From positions 1 to 64,000 of the forward strand of contig NZ_RXYK01000012.1 of NCBI RefSeq assembly GCF_003968655.1: a stretch of 64,000 nucleotides of DNA. Reading direction: 5' to 3'. The notes under the pieces were generated by a model, which saw only the letters and a program-made list of their open reading frames with translations, had not been told where the DNA came from and did not search any database. The DNA comes from Chlorobium phaeovibrioides (lineage in GTDB: Bacteria > Bacteroidota > Chlorobiia > Chlorobiales > Chlorobiaceae). The translations under genes and the position numbers were made by a program. Shown here in pieces: positions 45,391-54,942 of the stretch. The first letter of the stretch is position 1, and every line of letters starts with the position of its first letter.

Positions 45391-45953
45391 GCCTCTCCCC
45401 TCTGCATCAGGTATTTGAGAAGGGGGGCAGCATGGAGCGACTGCAGTATCTCTCCGTCATCAAGAATCCGGCAGAGTTTTTCATGCGAGACAGGCAATAC
45501 GCTGATCTCCTCTGTTGCGTCGAGATTCTGAGCGCCGAGGATTTCAACTCCTTCTGCCAGAAAGGTTGTGGTGATGTTGTTCTGCAGTGCGGGATTTGCG
45601 CTGAGCTCCATCCACTGACGCCACCGTCCTCCGCCATACCCGGTCTCTTCCCTGAGCTCCCTTTTGGCTGCCTGAAGAATGCTTTCGCCTGCCTGGTCGT
45701 GCACACCTGCGGGAAGTTCGTAGAAGACCTTTCCTATGCCGTGCCGGTATTGGCGTATCAGTACCACCTCTCCTGTCGTGGTTACTGGTATGACATTGCA
45801 CCACGGGGGAAATTCCTGGACATAGTAGTCTTTGATGATGCGCCCGTTTTCAAGCTGGACGCAGTCTTTTCGTACGGTGAACCATGGTTCCCTGTGCATG
45901 TAGACGGAAGTAATGGTTTTCCAGTCTGCAGGTTCGCGGTGAAGTTGTGTCAT
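45387..45953 (-). CDS. NUDIX hydrolase, ADP-ribose pyrophosphatase-like
   Basis: About 188 residues. The NUDIX box is GESILQAAKRELREETGYG, preceded by ELPAGVHDQA, which is typical for ADP-sugar pyrophosphatases except for one extra residue between the Gly and the first Glu. The ATG at 45953 overlaps the OppC-type permease stop in an ATGA; an upstream ATG within that gene would add 36 unrelated basic residues. The substrate is not certain. Confidence 0.88.
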   Translation of the reverse strand: MTQLHREPADWKTITSVYMHREPWFTVRKDCVQLENGRIIKDYYVQEFPPWCNVIPVTTTGEVVLIRQYRHGIGKVFYELPAGVHDQAGESILQAAKRELREETGYGGGRWRQWMELSANPALQNNITTTFLAEGVEILGAQNLDATEEISVLPVSHEKLCRILDDGEILQSLHAAPLLKYLMQRGEA

Positions 45954-47359
45954 GACTGGCCTCTCATGCGCGGGTCGAGGGCGTCGCGCACCCCGTCTCC
46001 CAGAAGGTTGAAGCAGACCACGGTTGTGAGAATGGCTATGCCGGGAAATGTGGAAATCCACCAGTGGTTGAGCAGGCTGTCGCGCCCTTCGTTGATGATG
46101 TTGCCCCAGCTGGGAACAGGCGGTTGTACGCCAAGTCCAAGGAAGGAGAGTCCGGCTTCGGTGAGGATGATGCTTCCGATGCGCAGTGTGGCGGCGATAA
46201 TGACCGGCGTGAGGGTGTTGGGGGCGAGGTGACGGAAGATGATTCTCATGTCGGAAAGACCCAGCGAGCGGGCTGCCAATATGAACTCCTGCTCTTTGAG
46301 TGAGAGCACCTGGCTGCGGACAATTCTTGCGACCCCCATCCAGCCGGTGAAGGAGAGGGTAATGACGATGAGGTAGATTGAGTTGCCGAAGGTGGCAATG
46401 ATGATGAGAATGAGAAAGAGTGCGGGAAAGGCGATGAGGACATCGACAATACGCATCATCACGGCGTCGACCCAGCCTCCGAAATAGCCTGAGCTTACCC
46501 CAATAACGGTGCCGAGGCTGACGGATATGAGCACCACGAGAAAGCCGATGGAGAGGGATATTCGGGAGCCGTAGATCACTCTGGAGAGAATGTCGCGGCC
46601 GTACTGGTCGGTGCCAAGAAGAAAGGTTCGGGTAACTTTGTACTGTGGTCCTGCAAGCTCTGCCAATGGAATGGTTTTTGTCCGCATTCCCTGACGGTAA
46701 ACGGCATTCCGGGCTTCTTCATGGACGGAATTGACAAAGCGGATGGCGTGGGGCTCATTGCGGGTTTTGAGTTTCCTGAAATCACTGATGAGGGTGTTGG
46801 CCATCCATATCACGCTGCCTTCGCCCTTCTGCATGGGAATTTCAAGGGTTTTGGGCTGTTTGAGCACCAGTGCATCAATTCTGCTCAAGGGGGGCTGGTA
46901 GGCGGTAACCAGAAAGTCCTGCTGGTCATAGGGGCTGAATGGGGCAATGTAGGGGGCCAGAAATGCGACGGAGTAGAGGATAAAGATGATTGCCGAGGCA
47001 ATCAGTGCAATTTTCTGACGCATGAACGCCCGGAGGCTGATTTTACCGAGGCTGAGTTCGTTTTTTTTACTTGTGGATTCTGCGGCTTTTCCTGAAAGCC
47101 TTTTGAACAGAATGGCACAGAGAATGACGATGGCAATGAGAAGGTAGAGGGCTGCAACCCAGAACTGGGTTATTTCGGATGTGAATATCTGCTGCAGCGT
47201 TTCGGGCGCGGTCATCAAAAGGGCAGCTGCGAAAAGGAAGGTGCGAATGCTGAGGACGAAAAGGTCCCACTGGATGAACAGGACGGAGAGCAGTGCTGCA
47301 AGAGAGAGGGCCATGAAAATATTCAGGCCATGGCGGCCGTCTGTCTGTTCTGTTTTCAC
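45950..47359 (-). CDS. ABC transporter permease, OppC/DppC type
   Basis: A 469-residue inner-membrane permease of the peptide/nickel type. The BPD_transp_1 domain is at about 260-460: GTDQYGRDILSRVIYGSRIS, the EAA loop SLGLSDMRIIFRHLAPN and AGLSFLGLGVQPPVPSWG. The first ~130 residues hold extra membrane helices not found in E. coli OppC, and a soluble insert of about 100 residues precedes the GTDQYGRD motif. No OppB, ATPase or binding-protein gene is adjacent, so it works with partners encoded elsewhere. Confidence 0.88.
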   Translation of the reverse strand: MKTEQTDGRHGLNIFMALSLAALLSVLFIQWDLFVLSIRTFLFAAALLMTAPETLQQIFTSEITQFWVAALYLLIAIVILCAILFKRLSGKAAESTSKKNELSLGKISLRAFMRQKIALIASAIIFILYSVAFLAPYIAPFSPYDQQDFLVTAYQPPLSRIDALVLKQPKTLEIPMQKGEGSVIWMANTLISDFRKLKTRNEPHAIRFVNSVHEEARNAVYRQGMRTKTIPLAELAGPQYKVTRTFLLGTDQYGRDILSRVIYGSRISLSIGFLVVLISVSLGTVIGVSSGYFGGWVDAVMMRIVDVLIAFPALFLILIIIATFGNSIYLIVITLSFTGWMGVARIVRSQVLSLKEQEFILAARSLGLSDMRIIFRHLAPNTLTPVIIAATLRIGSIILTEAGLSFLGLGVQPPVPSWGNIINEGRDSLLNHWWISTFPGIAILTTVVCFNLLGDGVRDALDPRMRGQS

Positions 47360-47408
47360 GCTGTTGCAGATGGCTTAGAGGATGTGAAATGCGGCGGAGT
47401 GCGAAAAG

Positions 47409-47445
47409 AAAAAGCTGCTTCTCTGTTCAGGGGAAGCAGCTTTTT
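47409..47445. terminator. Bidirectional hairpin terminator after rplY
   Basis: AAAAAGCTGCTTC (47409-47421) and GAAGCAGCTTTTT (47433-47445) form a perfect 13-base stem. The T-rich arm on either strand favours termination of the prs-rplY transcript. Confidence 0.88.
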
Positions 47446-47461
47446 GCAGTCATGCTGTACT

Positions 47462-48073
47462 TCAGGCCTCTGCTTCAGGAGCGGCAGCGGCTTCAGGAGT
47501 TTCTTCGGTCTCAACCTCAACCTTGGGGGCAACAACGCTCACAACCGGAGTTTCGGGATCAATCATGATCTCAAGATTCTCGTAGGATTGGGCAGGGATG
47601 TCTTTGACATGCACAATGCTGCCGATTTCCATATCGGTGATGTCGATGACAAGATGGTCGGGCATGTCGGTCGGTTTGCCTTTCAGCGTCAGGTTGTGAC
47701 GCAGAATCTGGAGTTTGCCGCCCTTGTCGACACCGACTGATTCGCCGGTAACTGAAACAGGCACATCCATTTCAATGACCTCATCGGCAGCAAAGAGCTG
47801 GAAGTCGGTATGGATGATTCTGTCGGTGACCGGGTGAAACTGTACTGCCTTGATAAAGGAGCGTTTCACCTTGCCGTCAGGAAAGCGGAGGTCGATGATG
47901 TGCGATTCTGCGGTGTGAACCAGTTTGTTCAGTTCAAGCTCGTTGACGCTGACTGCAACGGTCTCTTCACCTTTATGGTAGACAACTGCCGGTACATTGC
48001 CGCTTTTGCGGATTTTTTCGGCGTCGTTCTTTTTGATGATTCGGGGCTGAACCCCAAGTACGGTAGTTTCCAT
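47462..48073 (-). CDS. rplY: 50S ribosomal protein L25/general stress protein Ctc
   Basis: A 203-residue protein of the long L25 (Ctc) type: N-terminal 5S rRNA-binding domain VPAVVYHKGEE with FIKAVQFHPV, then the C-terminal beta domain (DMPDHLVIDITDM) and an acidic Ala/Glu/Pro-rich tail. The length and tail are typical of Ctc. It follows prs with 32 bases between. Confidence 0.95.
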   Translation of the reverse strand: METTVLGVQPRIIKKNDAEKIRKSGNVPAVVYHKGEETVAVSVNELELNKLVHTAESHIIDLRFPDGKVKRSFIKAVQFHPVTDRIIHTDFQLFAADEVIEMDVPVSVTGESVGVDKGGKLQILRHNLTLKGKPTDMPDHLVIDITDMEIGSIVHVKDIPAQSYENLEIMIDPETPVVSVVAPKVEVETEETPEAAAAPEAEA

Positions 48074-48105
48074 GCTCTTTCTTTCTCTCTTTTTACGCTT
48101 CTGGT

Positions 48106-49077
48106 TTAATGATTGTTCGTGATTTTCTGGGTGATGTTCTTGCTGTCAAACAGGCAGCTGACCGAGTCGTCCTCATAGATTCTCTTGATGGCTTCGCCAA
48201 AGAGATTGCTGACGGTAACCGTCTCGATTTTTGGTGAGAATGCATGACCTGTTACAACAGAGTCGGTCACAATGACCTTTTCCAGTACAGATGCGTCAAT
48301 GCGTTCAATTGCCGGTCCTGAAAGAATGGGGTGTGTGGCGGCGGCGTAAATGTCAAGTCCGCCTGCGTCCCGTATTGCTTTGGCTGCGTTGACAAGGGTG
48401 CCGGCGGTGTCAATCATGTCGTCAACCAGCAGGACATTTTTCCCCCTGACATCGCCGATGATGTTCATGACTTCGGCCACATTGGCTTTGGGCCGCCGTT
48501 TGTCGACAATGACCAGGTCGGTGCCTAGTTCTTCGGCAAATTTTCTTGCGAGTTTGACGCCGCCAACATCGGGGGAGGCTACCACAAGATTGTCGCGGAA
48601 TGCCTTGTGACGGACATGTTCTATAAGAACGACGCTGGAGTATAGGTGATCAAAGGGGATGTCAAAAAACCCCTGAATCTGTGCGGCGTGCAGGTCCATG
48701 GTAAGGATTCTGTTGGCGCCTGCCTGGGTGAGCAGATTGGCCACCAGTTTTGCCGTAATGGCTACCCGCGGTTTGTCTTTTCTGTCCTGGCGTGCATATC
48801 CGTAGTAGGGGAGGACTGCGGTGATTCTTGCGGCCGAGGAGCGTCTTGCTGCGTCAATCATGATGAGGAGTTCCATCAGGCTGTCGGCCGGCGGGTTGGT
48901 CGACTGGATGATGAAGAGGTCCGAGCCTCTGATTGACTCGAAATAGTTGACCGAGATCTCGCCGTCCGAGAAGTTTTCCACCTTTGCATCGCAGAGGGGC
49001 ATGTCAAGATAGGCGGCGATTTTTTCTGCAAGTGCGGGGTTGCTGCGGCCTGCAAAAATTTTAATGGGTTTTGCCAT
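48106..49077 (-). CDS. prs: Ribose-phosphate pyrophosphokinase
   Basis: Makes PRPP from ribose 5-phosphate and ATP. About 323 residues, with the ATP-binding region YYGYARQDRKDK, MDLHAAQIQGFFDIP, the flexible loop KRRPKANVAEV and the PRPP loop VLLVDDMIDTAGT. The ATG at 49077 has AGGA upstream; an ATG at 49089 would add four residues and has none. A TATAAT-like box lies at 49106-49111 on the minus strand. It is upstream of rplY, as in many bacteria. Confidence 0.97.
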   Translation of the reverse strand: MAKPIKIFAGRSNPALAEKIAAYLDMPLCDAKVENFSDGEISVNYFESIRGSDLFIIQSTNPPADSLMELLIMIDAARRSSAARITAVLPYYGYARQDRKDKPRVAITAKLVANLLTQAGANRILTMDLHAAQIQGFFDIPFDHLYSSVVLIEHVRHKAFRDNLVVASPDVGGVKLARKFAEELGTDLVIVDKRRPKANVAEVMNIIGDVRGKNVLLVDDMIDTAGTLVNAAKAIRDAGGLDIYAAATHPILSGPAIERIDASVLEKVIVTDSVVTGHAFSPKIETVTVSNLFGEAIKRIYEDDSVSCLFDSKNITQKITNNH

Positions 49078-49105
49078 TGTGTCCTGCATATTACAGATGA
49101 AACGG

Positions 49106-49111
49106 ATTATA
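49106..49111 (-). promoter_or_regulatory. Possible -10 box for prs
   Basis: A perfect TATAAT on the minus strand lies about 30 bases upstream of the prs ATG. No convincing -35 element is seen at the right distance, so this is a weak call. Confidence 0.25.
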
Positions 49112-49273
49112 TTATGGCATTACTTATCAAAAGCCCCTTCGCCATCCTCTGACAGCCAACATCCATAAATCAAATCCGAAAAGCGGTTCAGGGACTTCAA
49201 ATATAGTGAAAACGGCTTACAAAATAATTATTTTTTTCCTCTTTTTACAAGAGAACAGACAAGCAGCAACGAT

Positions 49274-50329
49274 ATGACCATACAAGAAATACAGGCGTAC
49301 CTGACAGAGTTTTTCGATTCCGTTGAACTTGTCGGAAGCGGTAAGGGCGAGATTTCGGCTCCCGCAAAAATCGAATCGGCCGGTGCGGGCGAGGTGAGTT
49401 TTATTGCCAATGAGAAATATCTCCGTTTTCTGGACGAAACCAAGGCTTCTCTTGTTATTGTCCACCGTAGCGTCAATGTCGCTGATTTTGCCGAAGGGCG
49501 TTCGTTTCTGAAGGTTGCAGACCCCTATACGGCTTTTGTTTTTGTTCTCAAGAAGTTTTCGCTCCCCCGAACCATTGCAGCTCCGGGCATAGCCCCGACA
49601 GCGGTTATCGGTGAAGGGGCTGTCATGGGCGAGGGGGTCACTGTTGGCCAGTACGCTGTTGTTGGCGACCGGTGCCGGATAGGCGCCGGCAGCATCATTG
49701 GGCCGCATGCTGTCATCATGCATGATGTTGAGATTGGCGAAGGGTGCACGATTTTTCCCCATGTTGTCTGTTATGACGGTACCCGTATCGGCCGAAGGGT
49801 GGTGATTCATGCCGGAAGCGTGATTGGTGCGGACGGGTTTGGTTTTGCCCCGCAGGCTGACGGTTCCTATGTGAAAATTCCCCAGATGGGCATTGTGGAG
49901 ATTGGCGATGATGCCGAAATCGGAGCCAACGCAACCATAGACAGGGCAACAATGGGCAGTACGGTTATCGGCAAAGGGGTCAAGGTCGATAATCTGGTGC
50001 AGGTTGCCCATAACTGCCGCATAGGAGAGCATACGGTCATTGCCGCCCAGGCCGGCATTTCAGGCAGCGTCATTATGGGCCGGCAGTGCATGATAGGTGG
50101 GCAGGCTGGTTTTGCAGGTCATCTTGAGCTTGCCGACAGGACCAGCGTTGCCGCTCAGGCGGGGGTTTCAAAATCATTTCTTGAGCCTGGTACAGCGCTT
50201 CGCGGCTATCCGGCCCAGCCGATGCGCGACCAGCTGCGCCATGAGGCGATGCTTCGCCATCTGGGTTCAATGAAGGATCGGCTTGACGAGCTGGAGCAGC
50301 GGTTACTGAAACAGCCTCACGGGGCCTGA
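49274..50329 (+). CDS. lpxD: UDP-3-O-acylglucosamine N-acyltransferase
   Basis: Third step of lipid A synthesis, adding the N-linked acyl chain. The 351 residues have an N-terminal uridine-binding domain, a left-handed beta-helix of hexapeptide repeats, and the catalytic His in [12 protein letters not shown]. The C-terminal helical extension (about 310-350) is present. It stands alone here instead of in the usual lpxD-fabZ-lpxA group, divergent from prs. Confidence 0.96.
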   Translation: MTIQEIQAYLTEFFDSVELVGSGKGEISAPAKIESAGAGEVSFIANEKYLRFLDETKASLVIVHRSVNVADFAEGRSFLKVADPYTAFVFVLKKFSLPRTIAAPGIAPTAVIGEGAVMGEGVTVGQYAVVGDRCRIGAGSIIGPHAVIMHDVEIGEGCTIFPHVVCYDGTRIGRRVVIHAGSVIGADGFGFAPQADGSYVKIPQMGIVEIGDDAEIGANATIDRATMGSTVIGKGVKVDNLVQVAHNCRIGEHTVIAAQAGISGSVIMGRQCMIGGQAGFAGHLELADRTSVAAQAGVSKSFLEPGTALRGYPAQPMRDQLRHEAMLRHLGSMKDRLDELEQRLLKQPHGA

Positions 50330-50342
50330 TTCTCCTTTCGTT

Positions 50343-50738
50343 TCAGGAGAGGTTTCTGGGTACCTGTGAGGAGTGGTGGTGGATGATCGGCTGCGGAAGG
50401 GACAGGTCGACAACGAAGCTGAATCGGGAAGGGAAAGAGAGAAGCACCTGGTCCACTTCAAACTCAAACGAATAGATGCCGCTGATGGTGTGGACGGAGT
50501 CGCTGTGGCTCTGTGTTCTCAGCGCCTTGCTGTGGAGCCTGACGCCCATGCCCTCACGGGTTGCGAGCTGGCGGAAGTATTCTGTTATCTTTTCGGGGCC
50601 TATGACCGTATGGGGTGAAAATGTCGGCACAAGCACCGCATGCTGGTTGTAGAGTGCTGCGATTTCATCAGGCTTTCCGCTGCATACACGGGTTACCCAC
50701 TGATAAAGGATCTCTTCTGCTGTCTTGAACGGGGCCAT
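50343..50738 (-). CDS. SnoaL/NTF2-like fold protein
   Basis: A 131-residue protein of the DUF4440/SgcJ or calcium-calmodulin kinase association domain type: EILYQWVTRVCSGKPDEIAALY, PTFSPHTVIGPEKITEYFRQL and SGIYSFEFEVD. NTF2-like cone fold, no catalytic residues recognised. Function unknown. It is convergent with lpxD, 13 bases from it; an imperfect TCTCCT/AGGAGA hairpin between them is a possible weak terminator. Confidence 0.75.
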   Translation of the reverse strand: MAPFKTAEEILYQWVTRVCSGKPDEIAALYNQHAVLVPTFSPHTVIGPEKITEYFRQLATREGMGVRLHSKALRTQSHSDSVHTISGIYSFEFEVDQVLLSFPSRFSFVVDLSLPQPIIHHHSSQVPRNLS

Positions 50739-50804
50739 GAGTCGCTTCGTTTGAATGGGGAGAGATAGCTGGTAAAAATGTACGCATTTTTGTTTTTTCC
50801 TCTC

Positions 50805-50858
50805 AAAAAAAAAGCTCCCCGAACAATGCCGCTGTTCTGCAGAATTGTTCGGGGAGCT
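50805..50858 (-). terminator. Strong rho-independent terminator after the OmpA-like gene
   Basis: AGCTCCCCGAACAAT (50813-50827) and ATTGTTCGGGGAGCT (50844-50858) form a perfect 15-base stem. On the minus strand it is followed by nine T residues. Confidence 0.93.
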
Positions 50859-50874
50859 GTGCCGGTTTCCCCTA

Positions 50875-51546
50875 CTACATCTTCAGTTCGCCGGAAGCCG
50901 CCTGGTTTTTCAGTTCGTCGTTTGCGCTTATGAGCACTTCAACCCGACGGTTGAGTCTTCTGCCATACTCTGTTTCATTGCTTGCAATTGGCCGTGTTTC
51001 ACCGTACCCGACCGGAGAGAGACGGTAGCGGGATACACCATACCCGGCAAGCAGGTTTGCAACCGATTCCGCGCGCCGTTCTGAAAGAGTCTGGTTGAGG
51101 CTTTCGGCGCCGACGGCGTCGGTATGCCCTTCAATAACCAGATTCGTGTTGCTGTAGCGGTTCAGGATGCGGGCAAGTTTTTCAATGTTGTACCTGCTCG
51201 TTGAGGTGAGGGTTGATGAGCCTGTGGAAAAGAGGATGCCTGAGTCAAAGACGACCCTGATGCTTTCGCCAACCCTCTCAACCCTTGCGCCTTCAACCTG
51301 GCTGTCAATTTCTTCTGCCTGTTTGTCCATATAGTTCCCGATCAGTGCACCTGCTGCGCCGCCTACTACGGCTCCTATTGCGGCGCCCTGTACCCAGCTG
51401 CCGGTTTTGCTTCCAATGAGGCCTCCCAGAACCCCGCCGGCTGCTGCTCCGATTCCGGCACCCCGTCCCGTGTTTCTTGTGGACTCGCATCCCCAGGTGA
51501 GCGATGTCATAGCAAGGATGAGGAGGAGGGTGATGGGGCGTTTCAT
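50875..51546 (-). CDS. OmpA-family outer-membrane lipoprotein
   Basis: About 223 residues. The start MKRPITLLLILAMTSLTWGC is a lipoprotein signal (lipobox with Cys20). A glycine-zipper region (GAAAGGVLGGLIG) at about 30-75 is followed by an OmpA peptidoglycan-binding domain with LVIEGHTDAVGAESLNQTLSERRAESV and the NRRVEVLI end. It tethers the outer membrane to peptidoglycan. ATG 51564 (MTHLQT) is an alternative start. It is cleanly terminated. Confidence 0.9.
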   Translation of the reverse strand: MKRPITLLLILAMTSLTWGCESTRNTGRGAGIGAAAGGVLGGLIGSKTGSWVQGAAIGAVVGGAAGALIGNYMDKQAEEIDSQVEGARVERVGESIRVVFDSGILFSTGSSTLTSTSRYNIEKLARILNRYSNTNLVIEGHTDAVGAESLNQTLSERRAESVANLLAGYGVSRYRLSPVGYGETRPIASNETEYGRRLNRRVEVLISANDELKNQAASGELKM

Positions 51547-51731
51547 GGTCTGTAGATGTGTCATGGCTGTGTTGGTTGTGTTGCTGGAATTCCCCTTCTG
51601 CTGATTTTGTATATAAAATACATAATGAATGCCATTCTTTCCCTCTCTGCAGCAGAAAAAATGGTTGCCGCCATATATTTTTTTTAGACGACAGAGGGGG
51701 TGAATTCTTGCGGTGTGAAAAAGCGGGTGCG

Positions 51732-52967
51732 CTATTTTCCTTTGAGCGCCTCGACCGGGTTGAGGTTTGCGGCTTTCCAGGCAGGAAAGAGGCCGAAGCC
51801 GATGCCGATTGCCGAGCACACGGCCATGGAAATGGTTATCCAGAGCAGCGGGAAGATGGGAGGCAGGTTGAACTGCAGGGCAACCAGATTGCCGGTTGCC
51901 GTGCCGGCGGCGGCGCCGATGAGGCCTCCTGCAAGAGAGAGGATGAGGGCTTCGAGAAGAAACTGGCGGAGAATGCTGTTTTGGGGAGCCCCAATGGATT
52001 TGCGTATTCCGATCTCTTTTGTCCGTTCGGTGACGCTGACCAGCATGATGTTCATGATGCCGACTCCTGCAGTGAGCAGTGCCATGAAGCTTATGATGAA
52101 TGCTCCTGTACTGATGGCCCGTTCAATGTCGCGGAAGGAGTCGATAAGTGATTCATTGGTTCTGATTTCAAAGTCATTTGGTTCCCGGATGGTCAGCCCT
52201 CTGGTGATGCGCATTGAGCCGACTGCATGATCAAGAGTTCGGGAGTAGGTTTTCCGTGATGAGGCTTCAACTGTTATGTTGATGCTGCCGCTCTCTTTGA
52301 CATGGTTCAGATAGCGGGTGATGGGAATCAGGAGGAAGTTGTCCTGGCTTTGACCGAAGGCGGCTCCTTTCTTGGCAAAGATACCTGAAACTCTGTAGAC
52401 TTCGCCTCTAACCCGTATGGAGTGGTTGAGGGGGTTTTCGCCCTGGGTGAAGAGGGTTGCTGCGAGTTCGCTCCCGATGACGGCGGCGTTTGTGGCATAA
52501 CGGATGTCGTTCGTTGTGAGGTTGCGCCCTTTCTCAATCGGATAGCCGTTGGAGGCCGAAAAGTTTTCATCGCCTCCTGTCAGCACAACATCGGGGTTGG
52601 TTGTCCTGTCGGCATATTTGGCCTGGTTTGCCTGCGATGAAAGCATGAATCCTATGGTGCTGGCTTTGCCTTCCATGGTTTTCCGGAAGACAAGCGCCTG
52701 GGGGTAGGTGATGTCCTGCCTGTTGATGTACTGGTTTCGCCGGTGTCCGCTCCCGAATACCGTTGCTGGATATTTCTGTATCTGGAAGGTGTTTGCTCCA
52801 AGGCTGGTCAGACCGGTTTCAACGCTTTTGTTGACAGCCTCAAGCGCAGTCATGACGCCGATGATGGAAAATACCCCTACAGCAACCCCCATGACGGTGA
52901 GAGCTGAACGCAGCCGGTTTGCCCCGAGCGAATAGAGGGCCTGCCTGATGATTTCACGAAACTGCAT
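51732..52967 (-). CDS. ABC transporter permease, MacB/FtsX type (second)
   Basis: A 411-residue permease with one N-terminal membrane helix (SALTVMGVAVGVFSIIGVM), a large periplasmic MacB_PCD domain and three C-terminal helices with ERTKEIGIRKSIGA and a final ALKGK. It is a paralog of the preceding permease. As the last gene of the export operon, it likely pairs with that permease as a heterodimer. Substrate unknown. Confidence 0.9.
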   Translation of the reverse strand: MQFREIIRQALYSLGANRLRSALTVMGVAVGVFSIIGVMTALEAVNKSVETGLTSLGANTFQIQKYPATVFGSGHRRNQYINRQDITYPQALVFRKTMEGKASTIGFMLSSQANQAKYADRTTNPDVVLTGGDENFSASNGYPIEKGRNLTTNDIRYATNAAVIGSELAATLFTQGENPLNHSIRVRGEVYRVSGIFAKKGAAFGQSQDNFLLIPITRYLNHVKESGSINITVEASSRKTYSRTLDHAVGSMRITRGLTIREPNDFEIRTNESLIDSFRDIERAISTGAFIISFMALLTAGVGIMNIMLVSVTERTKEIGIRKSIGAPQNSILRQFLLEALILSLAGGLIGAAAGTATGNLVALQFNLPPIFPLLWITISMAVCSAIGIGFGLFPAWKAANLNPVEALKGK

Positions 52968-52978
52968 GCCGGTGGTTC

Positions 52979-54244
52979 CTATTCATAGCGCAGAGAGTCT
53001 GCAGGGTCAAGTCTTGATGCGTTGACGGCTGGTGCCAGACCGGAAATTATTCCGGTTGCAACGGAGACGACAAGGCTTGCAAAAACAAGGGCCGGGGAGA
53101 ATTGTACGGGAAAATCGGGGAGTGCGGTGGCAATGGCCCAGGTCATGAGGAAGGAGGTCACAAGACCGATGAGCCCTCCGATCAGGCAGATCATGACCGA
53201 TTCAATGAGAAACTGCATGAGAATGGTGTTTCTTCTGGCACCAAGGGCTTTGCGCAGTCCTATTTCCCGGGTCCGTTCCTTGACGCTGACGAAGGTGATG
53301 TTCATGATGCCGATGGCTCCCACAAAGAGCGACATACCGGTAATGAAAATGCCCGCAGCGGCAATGCCGTTTTTTATCGGATCGAGCTGGCTTTTAAATG
53401 CTTTTTGTTCATTGATGGAAAAATCGGCCTCTTTTTGAGGCGGGAGCCGCCGTATCCGGCGCATGATGCCAAGCAGTTCGGCTTTTGCATCGTCAACCTG
53501 TTTCTGGTCACGGATTTTGACTCTCAGGGTGACAAACCCTTTTTTCCCGAATGTTTTTTCAAATGCGCCCAGCGGCATGATGACCTGATTGTCAAAACTG
53601 AAGAGCCCGAGGAATTTTCCCTGTTTGCGGAACACTCCAATCACCCTGAAGCGGCTGTTTTTCATTTTGATGATGTTGCCAACGGCTTCCCGTTCCCCGA
53701 AAAGCCCTGTGGCTATGTCGTCGCCGATGACGGCTACCATTGTGCCTGCAGCGGATTCCGTCGGGGTGAAGAACCGACCGCTGGAGAGGTCTCCCGATGC
53801 TGTTTGGGGGTAGCGGTAGCTGGTGCCGAGTGCAAAAGCCTGTTCGATGGTAAGGTCGCGGTATTGTACGGATGCCTGATAGGTCGACATCTGGGGTACG
53901 GCAACGAGGAGGTTTGAGTTGGGGTTGTCCTCAATGGTTCGGTTGATGGCCTCGGTGTAGCTGGTTTTCAGGTCAGCCCTGTTTCGGTACCGCCACCATT
54001 GCCCCATGGTACTCCATGAGGATTTCTGGACATAGATGACATCGTAGCCTAACATGGCGAGGCTTTTGTCAAACCCCCGGTCTATGCCGTTGATGGCTGT
54101 TCCCATCATGGTGATGGCCACAATGCCGATAATGACGCCCAGTGCGGTAAGGAATGAACGGATCTTGTTCGCCCTGATCTGGAACAGGGCGATATGGAGG
54201 CTTTCGGCGGTTTCATACCGGAACTGTTTGAGGCTCCGTTTCAC
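52979..54244 (-). CDS. ABC transporter permease, MacB/FtsX type (first)
   Basis: A 421-residue permease: membrane helix at about 28-50 ([18 protein letters not shown]), periplasmic MacB_PCD domain, then three helices containing [16 protein letters not shown]. The final residues are [11 protein letters not shown]. The ATG overlaps the ATPase gene stop by four bases. It has no fused ATPase; the ATP-binding subunit is separate. Confidence 0.91.
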   Translation of the reverse strand: MKRSLKQFRYETAESLHIALFQIRANKIRSFLTALGVIIGIVAITMMGTAINGIDRGFDKSLAMLGYDVIYVQKSSWSTMGQWWRYRNRADLKTSYTEAINRTIEDNPNSNLLVAVPQMSTYQASVQYRDLTIEQAFALGTSYRYPQTASGDLSSGRFFTPTESAAGTMVAVIGDDIATGLFGEREAVGNIIKMKNSRFRVIGVFRKQGKFLGLFSFDNQVIMPLGAFEKTFGKKGFVTLRVKIRDQKQVDDAKAELLGIMRRIRRLPPQKEADFSINEQKAFKSQLDPIKNGIAAAGIFITGMSLFVGAIGIMNITFVSVKERTREIGLRKALGARRNTILMQFLIESVMICLIGGLIGLVTSFLMTWAIATALPDFPVQFSPALVFASLVVSVATGIISGLAPAVNASRLDPADSLRYE

Positions 54245-54930
54245 TGTTTCTTGTCGCTTTCGATTCTGCCGTCTCTGAGCCGGATGATTCGGCGGGTGTA
54301 GAGGGCTATATCCTCTTCATGAGTGATGAGGATGATGGTGTTGCCCGCTTTTGACAGGTCTGAAAAAATCTCCATGATATCCTGACTTGTTGCCGTATCG
54401 AGATTGCCGGTCGGCTCATCTGCCAGAATGATTGAGGGGTTGTTGATGAGTGCCCTTGCTATTGCAACACGCTGTATCTGGCCACCGGAGAGTTCGGTCG
54501 GTTTGTGGGTTATCCTGTCACCAAGGCCGACTCTGTTGAGTGCTTCTGTGGCGCGTTCCTCCCGTTCCCGGGGGTTTACTCCTGCATAGATGAGGGGAAG
54601 TTCTACATTGCGCAGGCAGTTGATGCGCGGCAGGAGGTTGAAGGTCTGGAAGACAAATCCTATTTCACGGTTTCTGACCCGCGCAAGTTCATCGTCATCC
54701 ATTTCGGCTACATTCTGGCCGTTGAGAATGTAGGTTCCGGAGGTGGGGGTGTCGAGACAGCCGATGATATTCATCAGTGTCGACTTTCCGCTTCCCGAGG
54801 GGCCCATGATTGCTGCGTAGTCGTTTTTCAGGAATTCAAGATCAACGCCGTCAAGTGCCTTGACAGTCTCTTCTCCCATAGAGTAGTGGCGCTTGAGGTC
54901 GCGCATGGTGATGACCGGTGATGTCTCCAT
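54241..54930 (-). CDS. ABC transporter ATP-binding protein, MacB/LolD type
   Basis: A 229-residue ATPase with Walker [11 protein letters not shown]-loop FQTFNLLPR, signature [15 protein letters not shown], Walker [12 protein letters not shown] and the H-loop [10 protein letters not shown]. This is the MacB/LolD/FtsE class. It lies 12 bases after the adaptor gene and is coupled to the first permease by a four-base overlap. Confidence 0.96.
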   Translation of the reverse strand: METSPVITMRDLKRHYSMGEETVKALDGVDLEFLKNDYAAIMGPSGSGKSTLMNIIGCLDTPTSGTYILNGQNVAEMDDDELARVRNREIGFVFQTFNLLPRINCLRNVELPLIYAGVNPREREERATEALNRVGLGDRITHKPTELSGGQIQRVAIARALINNPSIILADEPTGNLDTATSQDIMEIFSDLSKAGNTIILITHEEDIALYTRRIIRLRDGRIESDKKQ

Positions 54931-54942
54931 TGGGGCCTCTGG

